From NCBI RefSeq assembly GCF_014204895.1, contig NZ_JACHMF010000001.1:8618001-8682000 (forward strand): a stretch of DNA of 64,000 nucleotides, in the 5' to 3' direction. The stretch comes from Paractinoplanes abujensis. GTDB taxonomy: Bacteria; Actinomycetota; Actinomycetes; Mycobacteriales; Micromonosporaceae. This document shows positions 48,216 to 57,183 of the stretch, in pieces; position 1 is the first letter of the stretch, and each line of letters starts with the position of its first letter. The notes beneath the pieces were generated by a model, which did not search any database, had not been told where the DNA came from, and saw only the letters and a program-made list of their open reading frames with translations. Position numbers and translations under genes: made by a program.

Positions 48216-50513
48216 ATGGCCAGCCGGAAATCGGCGTGGTGCGCGCTCGCTGCCCTCACAGCGGGCGTCGCCGTCGCCGTCCACGCCCCGTCGGCCCACG
48301 CCGCCGGACTCTCCCCGTTCGATGTCGCCGGCCGCGGCGCGACCGTGCCCTTCGTGGAACTGGAGGCGGAGAAGGCCGCGCACAACGGCACCTCGACCGG
48401 CACCGACCGTACGTACGGGAAGCTGTCCTCGGAGGCGTCGGGCCGCGAGGCGGTGACCCTCGACGCGGCCGGCGAATACGTCGAGTTCACGCTGACCAAG
48501 CCGGCCAACGCGGTGACGTTCCGCTACAGCATCCCGGACAGCGCCAACGGTGCCGGCCGGGATGCCACGATCGACCTCCGTACGGGCTCCACGCTGATCA
48601 AGACAGTGCCGGTGACCTCGAAGTACAGCTGGTACTACGGCTACTACCCGTTCACCAACAACCCGGGCGACCCGCTGCCGCACCACTTCTACGACGAGGC
48701 GCGGGCGCTCTTCGGCACCACCTATCAGGCCGGTACGAAGATCCGGCTGCAGGTGTCGTCGACCGCGCAGTCGCCGTCCTTCACCGTCGACCTGGCCGAC
48801 TTCGAGCTCGTGCCCGACCCGATCGCCAAACCGGCGAACGCCATCGACGTGGTGGCCGACTACGGCGCCGACCCGAGCGGCGCGACCGACTCGACGGCCA
48901 AGTTCCAGGCCGCCGTCAACGCCGGGGCGTCGTCGGGCCGGGTCGTCTACGTGCCGCGTGGCACCTTCACGCTCTACAGCCACGTCATCGTCGACCGGGT
49001 CACGCTGGCCGGGGCCGGACCCTGGTACAGCGTGCTCGGCGGGCGGCACCCGACCCAGCGCAACCTCGCGGCGGGCCTTTACGGCAAGTACGTGGGGGAG
49101 GGCGGGCCGAGCCAGAACGTGGTCGTACGTGACCTCGCGGTCATCGGTGACATCCGCGAACGGGTGGACGAGCACCAGGTGAACGCTTTCGGCGGGGCCA
49201 TGTCGAACTCGGCCATCGACAACGTGTGGATGCAGCACACCAAGGTCGGCGCGTGGATGGACGGGCCGATGGACCGGTTCACGATCAGGAACAGCCGGAT
49301 CCTGGACCAGACCGCGGACGGCGTGAACTTCCACATCGGCGTGACGAACTCGACGGTCACCAATACGTTCGTCCGCAACACCGGGGACGACGCGCTGGCG
49401 ATGTGGGCCGAGAATGTGCCCAACGTCGGCAACTCGTTCACCCGCAACACGATCGTCGCTCCCATCCTGGCCAACCACCTGGTCTCGTACGGGGGGCGGG
49501 ACATCACGATGACCGACAACGTGGTCAGCGAGTCGGTCTCGAACGGCGGCGGCATCCACGTGGGCAACCGGTATCCCGGGGTCAACGGGGCGACTGCCGT
49601 CGCGGGGACGTGGACGCTGGCTCGCAACACGCTGATCCGCGCCGGGAACTCCGACTACAACTGGAACTTCGGCATCGGCGCGCTGTGGTTCTGGGGTGAC
49701 TCGGCACCGATCACCGGGGCCACGATCAACGTCACCGACACCGACATCCTCGACAGCTCGTACGCGGGGATCCAGTGGATCGGTAACCAGACGAGCGGGC
49801 TCAACCTGACCAACGTCACCATCGCCGGGGCGGGGACGTTCGCGTTGCAGGCCCAGGCGCCGGCGTCGGCTCGATTCACCAACGTACGGGCATCGGGGAT
49901 CGCGCAGGCGCAGACGGTCTACAACTGCGCGGGCGCGGGACTGCAGATCGCCGACGGGGGCGGGAACTCCGGATGGTCGACGGCCAACTCGTACTGCGGT
50001 CCGTGGCCGGCGCCGCAGTGGAACAACGGGACCACTACGCCGCCCACGACACCCCCGACCACTCCTCCCACCACGCCTCCCACCACCCCGCCCGCGGGCA
50101 ACCTCGCCGCCGGCCGTCCCGCTTCGGCGACCTCCCAGGTCGACGTCTATGTGCCCGCCAATGCGACTGATGGCAACCCCAACTCGTACTGGGAAAGCAG
50201 TAACGGCTCCTTCCCTCAGTCGATCACCGTTGATCTGGGCCAGAACCGCTCGGTGGCTCGGCTGGTTCTGAAACTCCCACCAGCCTCGGCCTGGGCAACC
50301 CGCACCCAGACGCTGTCCGTTCTCGGCAGCACCAACGGAAGCTCCTTCACGACGCTCAAGTCCAGTTCCGGATACGTCTTCGATCCGGCCGGCGCCAACA
50401 CCGCCACCGTCACCTTCCCCGCGTCGACCGCGCGCTATGTGCGGCTGACCTTCACCGGTAACACCGGCTGGCCCGCCGGTCAGCTCTCCGAGTTCGAGGT
50501 CCATTCCTCCTGA
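48216..50513 (+). CDS. Secreted GH87 alpha-1,3-glucanase with discoidin domain
   Basis: 765 residues from ATG 48216 after GAAAGGA. Signal peptide about 1-28 (HAPSAHA). A CBM6/35-like beta-sandwich follows (about 30-205; VPFVELEAEKAAHNGT, SSEASGREAVTL). The right-handed beta-helix of GH87 spans about 207-610: VVADYGADPSGATDSTAKFQ, and TFVRNTGDDALAMWAEN with the conserved Asp391-Asp392 pair in the region of the known catalytic Asp residues. A TPPTTPPTTPP linker (about 611-625) leads to a discoidin domain (about 630-765) with ATDGNPNSYWES and TGNTGWPAGQLSEFEV. It should cut alpha-1,3-glucan outside the cell. 35 bp follow the glucosidase stop. Confidence 0.92.
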   Translation: MASRKSAWCALAALTAGVAVAVHAPSAHAAGLSPFDVAGRGATVPFVELEAEKAAHNGTSTGTDRTYGKLSSEASGREAVTLDAAGEYVEFTLTKPANAVTFRYSIPDSANGAGRDATIDLRTGSTLIKTVPVTSKYSWYYGYYPFTNNPGDPLPHHFYDEARALFGTTYQAGTKIRLQVSSTAQSPSFTVDLADFELVPDPIAKPANAIDVVADYGADPSGATDSTAKFQAAVNAGASSGRVVYVPRGTFTLYSHVIVDRVTLAGAGPWYSVLGGRHPTQRNLAAGLYGKYVGEGGPSQNVVVRDLAVIGDIRERVDEHQVNAFGGAMSNSAIDNVWMQHTKVGAWMDGPMDRFTIRNSRILDQTADGVNFHIGVTNSTVTNTFVRNTGDDALAMWAENVPNVGNSFTRNTIVAPILANHLVSYGGRDITMTDNVVSESVSNGGGIHVGNRYPGVNGATAVAGTWTLARNTLIRAGNSDYNWNFGIGALWFWGDSAPITGATINVTDTDILDSSYAGIQWIGNQTSGLNLTNVTIAGAGTFALQAQAPASARFTNVRASGIAQAQTVYNCAGAGLQIADGGGNSGWSTANSYCGPWPAPQWNNGTTTPPTTPPTTPPTTPPTTPPAGNLAAGRPASATSQVDVYVPANATDGNPNSYWESSNGSFPQSITVDLGQNRSVARLVLKLPPASAWATRTQTLSVLGSTNGSSFTTLKSSSGYVFDPAGANTATVTFPASTARYVRLTFTGNTGWPAGQLSEFEVHSS

Positions 50514-50553
50514 GCCCGTCCCCGCTCTGCCTCGAAGAAAGGTGCGCCCCCAC

Positions 50554-53500
50554 ATGTCCCGATGGAGATTCATAGCCGCGGCGGTCGCCACGACCGTGGT
50601 CGCCGCTCTGATGCACGCCCCGGCGGCGATGGCCGCCGGCCCCAACCTGGCCGCCGGCAAGACTTTCAGCGCCAGCAGCTTCACCGACGTCTACTCCGCG
50701 GGCAACGCCGGCGACGGCAACGCCAACACGTACTGGGAAAGCAACAACAACGCGTTCCCGCAGTGGGTCCAGGTCGACCTGGGCACCGCCCAGCAGGTCA
50801 ACCAGGTCGTCCTCAAGCTGCCACCGGCCACCGCCTGGGCCACCCGCACCCAGACGCTGAGCATTCAGGGCAGCACCGACGGCGGCTCGTTCGCGACGCT
50901 CAAGGCGAGCGCGGGCTACCAGTTCAACCCGGCGAGCGCCAACACCGTGACCATCGACTTCTCCGCGGCCAGTGCCCGATTCGTACGGGTGAATGTCACC
51001 GGTAACACGGGCTGGCCCGCCGGGCAGCTCTCCGAGGTCGAGGTCTACGGCCCCGTCTCCGGCGGCGACACCCAGGCCCCGAGCGTGCCCGGCAACCTGG
51101 CCTTCACCCAGCCGGGCGGCGACCAGATCCGGCTCACCTGGTCGGGCTCGACCGACAACGTCGGCGTCACCGGCTACGACGTCTACGCCAACGGCGTGCT
51201 GCGCACCAGCGTCGCGGGCACCGTGCTGACCTACACGGACACCCAACCGGCCTCGGCCACCGTCACCTATCAGGTGCGGGCCAAGGATGCCGCGGGCAAC
51301 ACGTCGGCGCTGAGCAACGCCGTGACCCGCAACGGCACCACCCAGCCGGGCAGCAACCTGGCCCAGGGCAAGCCGATCGAGGCCTCCTCGACCGTCCACA
51401 CGTTCGTGGCCACCAACGCGAACGACGGGAGCCTGACGACGTACTGGGAAGGCGGCTCCTACCCGGCGACCCTGACCGTCAAGCTGGGCGCGAACGCGGC
51501 CGTGTCGTCGGTCGTGGTCAAGCTCAACCCGGACAGCTCGTGGGGCGCGCGGCAGCAGACGTTCGCGGTCCTCGGGCGGGACCAGGGGGCGAGCGCCTAC
51601 ACGACGATCGCCGGCTCCAACACGTACAGCTTCAACCCGGCCTCGGGCAACACGGTGACCATTCCGGTCGGCGCGACCACGGCCGACGTGCGGCTGTCGT
51701 TCACCGCCAACAGCGGCGCGCCCAGCGGGCAGGTGGCCGAGCTGCAGGTCATCGGCACCCCGGCGCCCAACCCGGACCTGACCGTCACCGCCACCTCGGC
51801 CTCGCCTGCGGCCCCGGTCGAGACGGACACCATCACGCTTTCGGCGACCGTGCGCAACGCGGGCGGGCTCGCTTCACCGGCCTCCGGCGTCACCTTCTAT
51901 TTGGGTACGACGAAGGTCGGCACCGCCAACGTGGCCGCGCTCGCGGCGGGCGCCTCGGCCACCGTCTCGGCCACCATCGGCGCCCGCGACGCGGGTTCGT
52001 ACGCGGTGGTCGCCAAGGTGGACGAGGCCGGCACGGTCATCGAGTCCAACGAGGCCAACAACAGCTTCACCGGTTCGCTGACGGTCACCCCGGTCAGCAG
52101 CTCCGACCTGGTCGCGTCGGCGGTCAGCTGGTCGCCGGGCAACCCGACGGCCGGTAACACGGTCACGTTCTCGGTGACGCTCAAGAACCAGGGCTCGGCG
52201 GCCTCGGCGGGTGGCGCCCACGGCGTCACGCTCACCGTGCTGAACGGCTCGTCGGTGGTGCGTACGCTCACCGGCTCGTGGACCGGGACGCTGGCCGCGG
52301 GCGCCTCCTCGCCGGCGATCAACCTGGGCACGTGGACGGCGGCCAACGGGCGGTACACCGTACGGACGGTCATCGCCAACGACGCCAACGAGCTGCCCGT
52401 GAAGCAGGCCAACAACACGAGCGAGAAGCCGTTCTTCGTCGGCCGCGGCGCGAACATGCCGTACGACATGTACGAGGCCGAGGACGGCACGACCGGCGGC
52501 GGCGCGGCGGTCGTCGGGCCCAACCGTACGGTCGGCGACCTCGCCGGTGAGGCCTCCGGGCGGCGCGCGGTCACGCTCAACCAGACCGGGGCGTACGTGC
52601 AGTGGACGACGCGGGCGGCGACCAACACGATCGTGGCGCGCTTCTCCATCCCGGACGGCACCACCAGCTCGATCAACGTGTACGTCAACGGCACGCTGAA
52701 CAAGACGCTGCCGCTGACCTCCAAGTACGCCTGGCTCTACGGCGACGAGGCGGCGCCGCAGAACTCGGGTTCGGGGCCGCGGCACATCTACGACGAGGCT
52801 TCCGCATTGCTGACCGGCTCGTTCCCGGCCGGTTCCACCATCAAGCTGCAGAAGGATGGCGGTAACTCGGGCACCATCACGATCGACTTCGTCAACACCG
52901 AGCAGGTCGCGCCCAAGGCCAACCCCGACAGCTCACGTTATGTCGTCCCCGGCGGCTTCGATCAGCAGTCGGTGCAGGCCGCGCTGGACGCCGCCCGCCA
53001 GGACACGTCGAAACTGGGCGTCTACCTGCCCGCCGGTGACTACCAGACCTCGTCCAAGTTCCAGGTGTACGGCAAGCCGGTGCGCGTCGTCGGGGCCGGC
53101 CCCTGGTACACGCGGTTCTCCACGCCGTCGTCGCAGACCGAGACGGACGCCGGTTTCCGGGCCGACAGCACCGCCAACGGGTCGACGTTCGCCGACTTCG
53201 CGTTCTTCGGCAACTACACGATCCGCATCGACGGCCCCGGCAAGGTGTTCGACTTCGCCAACGTCAGCGGCATCACCATCGACAACATCTGGACCGAACA
53301 CGTGGTGTGCCTCTACTGGGGGGCCAACACCGACAACATGGTGATCAAGAACAGCCGGATCCGGAACACGTTCGCCGACGGCGTCAACATGACCAACGGC
53401 AGCACCGGCAACCTCGTCGACAACAACGACGCCCGAGCCACCGGTGACGACAGCTTCGCGCTGTTCTCGGCGATCGACGCGGGCGGCGCCGACGAGATCA

Positions 53501-54096
53501 ACAACACGTACTCCAACCTGACCAGCACACTGACCTGGCGGGCCGCGGGTATCGCGGTCTACGGCGGCTACGCGAACACGTTCAAGAACATCTACATCGC
53601 GGACACCCTCGTCTACTCGGGCATCACGATCAGCTCGCTGGACTTCGGCTACCCGATGAACGGGTTCGGCGCCAACCCGCCCACGGTCTTCGACAACATC
53701 TCGATCGTGCGGGCCGGCGGCCACTTCTGGGGCGCGCAGACCTTCCCGGCCATCTGGATGTTCAGCGCGTCGAAGGTGTTCCAGGGCATCCGGGTCTCGA
53801 ACGTCGACATCATCGACCCGACCTACTCCGGAATCATGTTCCAGACCCAGTACATCGGCGGCCAGCCGGTGAACCCGATCAAGGACAGCGTCTTCACCAA
53901 CGTCACGATCAGCGGCGCCCGCAAGAGCGGTGACCAGTTCGACGCCAAGAGCGGCTTCGGCATCTGGGTCAACCCGCTGCCCGAAGCGAACCAGGGGCCC
54001 GCGGTGGGCTCCGCGACCTTCACCAACCTGCAGTTCAGCAACAACTACAGGGACATCGAGAACACGACGTCCACGTTCACCATCACCCGCAACTAG
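50554..54096 (+). CDS. Large multidomain secreted GH87 enzyme (alpha-1,3-glucanase or mycodextranase type)
   Basis: 1180 residues from ATG 50554. Order: signal peptide 1-27; discoidin 1 (about 29-167, GDGNANTYWES, TGNTGWPAGQLSEVEV); fibronectin III (about 170-262); discoidin 2 (about 265-404, NDGSLTTYWEGG); two CARDB-like beta-sandwiches (about 406-515 and 518-632, ESNEANNSF, VKQANNTSEKPFFVG); CBM6/35-like (about 637-787, YDMYEAEDGTTGG); GH87 beta-helix (about 793-1180) with Asp965-Asp966 in ARATGDDSFALFS. This is an adhesive exo-enzyme with at least three carbohydrate-binding modules. It lies 40 bp after the first GH87. The two catalytic domains are clearly divergent in sequence, so different cutting modes or linkages (1,3 versus mixed 1,3/1,4) are likely. 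Confidence 0.92.
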   Translation: MSRWRFIAAAVATTVVAALMHAPAAMAAGPNLAAGKTFSASSFTDVYSAGNAGDGNANTYWESNNNAFPQWVQVDLGTAQQVNQVVLKLPPATAWATRTQTLSIQGSTDGGSFATLKASAGYQFNPASANTVTIDFSAASARFVRVNVTGNTGWPAGQLSEVEVYGPVSGGDTQAPSVPGNLAFTQPGGDQIRLTWSGSTDNVGVTGYDVYANGVLRTSVAGTVLTYTDTQPASATVTYQVRAKDAAGNTSALSNAVTRNGTTQPGSNLAQGKPIEASSTVHTFVATNANDGSLTTYWEGGSYPATLTVKLGANAAVSSVVVKLNPDSSWGARQQTFAVLGRDQGASAYTTIAGSNTYSFNPASGNTVTIPVGATTADVRLSFTANSGAPSGQVAELQVIGTPAPNPDLTVTATSASPAAPVETDTITLSATVRNAGGLASPASGVTFYLGTTKVGTANVAALAAGASATVSATIGARDAGSYAVVAKVDEAGTVIESNEANNSFTGSLTVTPVSSSDLVASAVSWSPGNPTAGNTVTFSVTLKNQGSAASAGGAHGVTLTVLNGSSVVRTLTGSWTGTLAAGASSPAINLGTWTAANGRYTVRTVIANDANELPVKQANNTSEKPFFVGRGANMPYDMYEAEDGTTGGGAAVVGPNRTVGDLAGEASGRRAVTLNQTGAYVQWTTRAATNTIVARFSIPDGTTSSINVYVNGTLNKTLPLTSKYAWLYGDEAAPQNSGSGPRHIYDEASALLTGSFPAGSTIKLQKDGGNSGTITIDFVNTEQVAPKANPDSSRYVVPGGFDQQSVQAALDAARQDTSKLGVYLPAGDYQTSSKFQVYGKPVRVVGAGPWYTRFSTPSSQTETDAGFRADSTANGSTFADFAFFGNYTIRIDGPGKVFDFANVSGITIDNIWTEHVVCLYWGANTDNMVIKNSRIRNTFADGVNMTNGSTGNLVDNNDARATGDDSFALFSAIDAGGADEINNTYSNLTSTLTWRAAGIAVYGGYANTFKNIYIADTLVYSGITISSLDFGYPMNGFGANPPTVFDNISIVRAGGHFWGAQTFPAIWMFSASKVFQGIRVSNVDIIDPTYSGIMFQTQYIGGQPVNPIKDSVFTNVTISGARKSGDQFDAKSGFGIWVNPLPEANQGPAVGSATFTNLQFSNNYRDIENTTSTFTITRN

Positions 54097-54104
54097 CTTC
54101 TTTC

Positions 54105-54135
54105 GAGGGGCCCGCGTCACGTACGCGGGCCCCTC
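54105..54135. terminator. Terminator ending the alpha-glucan locus
   Basis: GAGGGGCCCGCGT (54105-54117) pairs perfectly with ACGCGGGCCCCTC (54123-54135) around CACGT, 8 bp after the stop of the large GH87 gene. Confidence 0.85.
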
Positions 54136-54164
54136 CACGGTGCCGTTCGCGTAGATTCGGCCCC

Positions 54165-55037
54165 GTGGAACGTATTGTCCTGCCCGACGGCCGCATCCTC
54201 GAATACCTGGTCGAGGGGCCGCCCGGCGGCCTCCCGCTGGTGCTGCACCACGGCACCCCCTCCGGCGCGATCCGCTACGCGCCCATCTTCGAGTCGGCCC
54301 TGCGCCACGGCCTGCGCATCGTGCTGGCCAGCCGCCCCGGCTACGGCGGCTCCACGCCCCACCCCGGCCGGCGGGTGGCCGACGTCGCCGCCGACACGGC
54401 CGCCCTGCTCGACGGCCTGTCCGCGGGCCACTTCGTCACCGTCGGCTGGTCCGGCGGCGGCCCCCACGCCCTGGCCTGCGCCGCCCTGCTGCCCGGCCGC
54501 TGCGTCGGCGCCTCGGTGATCGCGGGCGTGGCCCCCTACGAGGCGCCCGGCCTGACCTGGCTCGACGGCATGGGCGAAGAGAACATCGCCGAGTTCCAGG
54601 CCGCCGCGAAAGGCGTGCAAGCGCTGGACGCCTTCCTGACCGGGATCGCCGACGGCCTGGCCCGGGTCACCGCCGACGACGTGATCGAAGCCTACGGCGA
54701 CCTGCTGTCCGAGGTGGACAAGCGCGCCCTCACCGGGGGTTTCGCCGCGTACTTGGCCGAGTCGACCCGCTACTCCGTGTCCGCCGGCATCGCCGGGTGG
54801 CGCGAAGACGACCTGGCCTTCCTGGCCGACTGGGGATTCCCGCTCAGCGACATCAGAGTGCCCGTAGCGATCTGGCAAGGCGACCAGGACCGGATGGTGC
54901 CGCCCGCCCACGGGCACTGGCTGGCCGGGCACGTGCCGGGGGCCGAAGTGCACCTGCTGCCGGCCGAGGGACATCTGTCGCTGATCGCGGGCATCGACGA
55001 GATCGTCGGCAACCTGCTGGCCCACGTGACCGTCTGA
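54165..55037 (+). CDS. Alpha/beta hydrolase
   Basis: 290 residues from GTG 54165. LVLHHGTPSG (oxyanion HG motif), SRPGYGGSTPHPGR, nucleophile elbow VGWSGGGPHALA with Ser, Asp in WQGDQDRMVPP and His in PAEGHLSLI give a complete Ser-Asp-His set. No signal peptide. It belongs to the broad group of esterases and C-C hydrolases near proline iminopeptidase; substrate unknown. It starts 29 bp after the locus terminator and is probably independent. Confidence 0.85.
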   Translation: MERIVLPDGRILEYLVEGPPGGLPLVLHHGTPSGAIRYAPIFESALRHGLRIVLASRPGYGGSTPHPGRRVADVAADTAALLDGLSAGHFVTVGWSGGGPHALACAALLPGRCVGASVIAGVAPYEAPGLTWLDGMGEENIAEFQAAAKGVQALDAFLTGIADGLARVTADDVIEAYGDLLSEVDKRALTGGFAAYLAESTRYSVSAGIAGWREDDLAFLADWGFPLSDIRVPVAIWQGDQDRMVPPAHGHWLAGHVPGAEVHLLPAEGHLSLIAGIDEIVGNLLAHVTV

Positions 55038-55148
55038 GCCGCTCGCCGGGTGCCGCGGGGCCCCTACGCCGGGTGTCGCACCCCGCAGGACCGAACGTAA
55101 GGCCCCCCATCAAGCACGGACGCCGCCGGGCCGGCCGAGGAGCGGATC

Positions 55149-56582
55149 TCAGGCCTCGACCGGGGACAGCTCGGGCAGTACCTCGGCAGGCCGCTCGGGC
55201 TCGGCCTCACGAGCCACCGGCACCAGCAGGGCGACCAGGAAAGCAGCCGCGGCCACGACAGTCAGCACCAGGAACGACGTCGTGTAGCCGGACTCGGCGG
55301 GCAGTCCTTGAGCCCCCGGGTGGCTCGTGATGATCGAGCTGACGAGTGCTGTGCCGAGGGAGGCGCCGATGGTGCGGATGTTGGTGTTCATGCCGCTGGC
55401 CACGCCTGTCTGGTGGCGGGGGACGCTCTGCACGATCAGGTTGACCAGGGACGAGTAGACCAGGCCGAGTCCGATGCCGAAGACGCCGCCGGCTACGGCT
55501 ACCTGCCATTGTTCGCCGTGGCGGAGCGCCAGGGAGAGGGTGGCCAGGGTGCTCAGGCCGGCGCCCCACAGCAGTTGGGCTTTGCTGCCGGCCCACCGGG
55601 TCAGGGGGCCGCTCAGGGAGCCGAAGACCGCCATCGTGACCAGCATCGGCAGCATCAGCAGGCCGGCCCCGGTGACTGTGGCGCCGAAACCGTAGCCGGA
55701 GCTGGCGGGAACTTGCATGAGCTGGGGCAGGAAGGCGAACACGCCGAACATGGCGGCCCCGAAGAGCAGGGCGACCAGGTTGGCGGTCCACACGGCAGGC
55801 AGCCGCATCATGCGCATGTCGATCAGCGGCTCGGCCGAGCGGAGTTCCGCGAGCAGCCAGGCGGTGAGCAGCACGACGGCGGCGGCGAAGAGTCCGAGCG
55901 TACGGGGGGAGCTCCAACCCCAGGCGGCGGCCTTGCTCAACGGCAGCAGCAGGGCCACGAGCCAGCCCGACAGCAGCGCCGCGGAGAGCCAGTTGACGCG
56001 GCCGGGAGTGCGTACGGGTGACTTGGGGACGAACCGCCAGGCCAGCAGACCGACCACGATGACCACCGCCATCGGCAGCCAGAACAGCCAGCGCCAGCTC
56101 AGCGCGCCCACGATCGGGCCGGCCAGCACGATGCCGAGGCCGCCACCGGTGGCGATGACCGCGGCCAGCACGCCGATCGCGGAGGTGACGCGGGCAGGTG
56201 GGAATTCGTCGCGGACGATGCCGAACGAGACGGGGAAGATCGCGCCGCCGAGGCCTTGGACGACGCGGGCGATGATCAGCACGGTGACGTTGGGGGCGAT
56301 CGCGGCGAGCAGGCAGCCGACGGCGATGGCGGCCAGCGCGACCAGCAGCGCGCGGTCTTTGCCGGTCATGTCGGCGATGCGGCCCATCAGCGGGGTGGCG
56401 ACCGAGGCGGCCAGCAACCAGGCGGTGAGCACCCAGGTGACCGTGCCGGTGGAGGTGTGCAGATCCTGCTGGATCGTCGGGAGGACCGGCGTGACCAGCG
56501 ACTGCATGAGCGAGAAGGCCGCGGCGGCGGCGGCCAGCACCGCGAAGGTGGCGCGCGGGCTGCTCTGATAAAGTCGAGGCAT
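55149..56582 (-). CDS. DHA2-type MFS drug transporter
   Basis: 477 residues and about 14 membrane segments. TM1 SLMQSLVTPVLPTIQQDL, loop GRIADMTGKDRALLVA, and VLAGPIVGALSWRWLFWLP show the EmrB/QacA-like family. It should pump out lipophilic toxicants. It is divergent from a TetR gene and its start codon lies in GAGGCATGCCTC, a 12-bp palindrome, next to a nested dyad. Control by that TetR protein is likely. Confidence 0.9.
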   Translation of the reverse strand: MPRLYQSSPRATFAVLAAAAAAFSLMQSLVTPVLPTIQQDLHTSTGTVTWVLTAWLLAASVATPLMGRIADMTGKDRALLVALAAIAVGCLLAAIAPNVTVLIIARVVQGLGGAIFPVSFGIVRDEFPPARVTSAIGVLAAVIATGGGLGIVLAGPIVGALSWRWLFWLPMAVVIVVGLLAWRFVPKSPVRTPGRVNWLSAALLSGWLVALLLPLSKAAAWGWSSPRTLGLFAAAVVLLTAWLLAELRSAEPLIDMRMMRLPAVWTANLVALLFGAAMFGVFAFLPQLMQVPASSGYGFGATVTGAGLLMLPMLVTMAVFGSLSGPLTRWAGSKAQLLWGAGLSTLATLSLALRHGEQWQVAVAGGVFGIGLGLVYSSLVNLIVQSVPRHQTGVASGMNTNIRTIGASLGTALVSSIITSHPGAQGLPAESGYTTSFLVLTVVAAAAFLVALLVPVAREAEPERPAEVLPELSPVEA

Positions 56583-56586
56583 GCCT

Positions 56587-56624
56587 CCACATTAGCGGAG
56601 GGGTGCCTCCGGTACGCAATGTGG
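56587..56624. promoter_or_regulatory. Nested dyad operator between MFS and TetR genes
   Basis: CCACATT (56587-56593) and AATGTGG (56618-56624) are perfect outer arms. Inside, GGAGG (56597-56601) and CCTCC (56606-56610) are inverted around GGTG. Just left, GAGGCATGCCTC (56577-56588) covers the transporter start codon. This fills most of the 52-bp divergent gap, as for TetR-repressed efflux pumps. Confidence 0.6.
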
Positions 56625-56634
56625 GGTGGGTCTC

Positions 56635-57183
56635 ATGGCGATTGCTGTACGCCGTCCGCAGCGGGCGGACGCGCGGCGTAACTTCGACGCGCTCCTGGCC
56701 GCAGCCCGCGACGCCTTCGCCGAGCACGGCACGGAGGCGTCACTCGAGGACATCGCCCGGCGGGCCGGAGTCGGGATCGGCACGCTCTATCGCAACTTCC
56801 CCAAGCGCCAGGATCTGTTCGAGGCCGTCTACGTCGACGAGATCGACCAGCTGGGCCAGGTCGCGGCCGCGGTCGCGGAGCTGCCGCCGTGGCAGGCCCT
56901 CACGACGTGGTTCGAGCAGTTCGTCTCGTACGCCGCGACCAAGCGAGCCGTGATCGAGGCCCTCAATCGCGAGTCCGAGATGTTCAAGTCGTGCCGCGCC
57001 GCCATGTACGAGGCGGGTGAGCCGCTCTTCCTGCGGGCGCAGGCGGCCGGCGAGGTGCGCGAGGACGCCAGCTTCGACGACACGCTACGGATGATCTCGG
57101 GACTGACCTCGGGCGCGTTCGTCGACGCGGCACAGCGCGACCGGGTGATCGGCTTCGCGCTGAGCGGCCTGAGAAAGAACTAG
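56635..57183 (+). CDS. TetR family transcriptional regulator
   Basis: 182 residues from ATG 56635 (a GTG at 56626 is also in frame). The HTH is at about 10-58: RRNFDALLAAARDAFAEHG, SLEDIARRAGVGIGTLYRNFPKRQDLFEAVY. The C-terminal domain is typical of TetR proteins near antibiotic efflux pumps. It probably represses the divergent MFS gene. Its end overlaps the convergent oxidoreductase stop by 3 bp. Confidence 0.92.
   Translation: MAIAVRRPQRADARRNFDALLAAARDAFAEHGTEASLEDIARRAGVGIGTLYRNFPKRQDLFEAVYVDEIDQLGQVAAAVAELPPWQALTTWFEQFVSYAATKRAVIEALNRESEMFKSCRAAMYEAGEPLFLRAQAAGEVREDASFDDTLRMISGLTSGAFVDAAQRDRVIGFALSGLRKN

Noticed and set aside
48174..50684. Minus-strand frame of more than 800 codons opposite the first GH87 gene
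   Set aside because: Shadow of a gene with clear signal peptide, catalytic and discoidin domains on the + strand.
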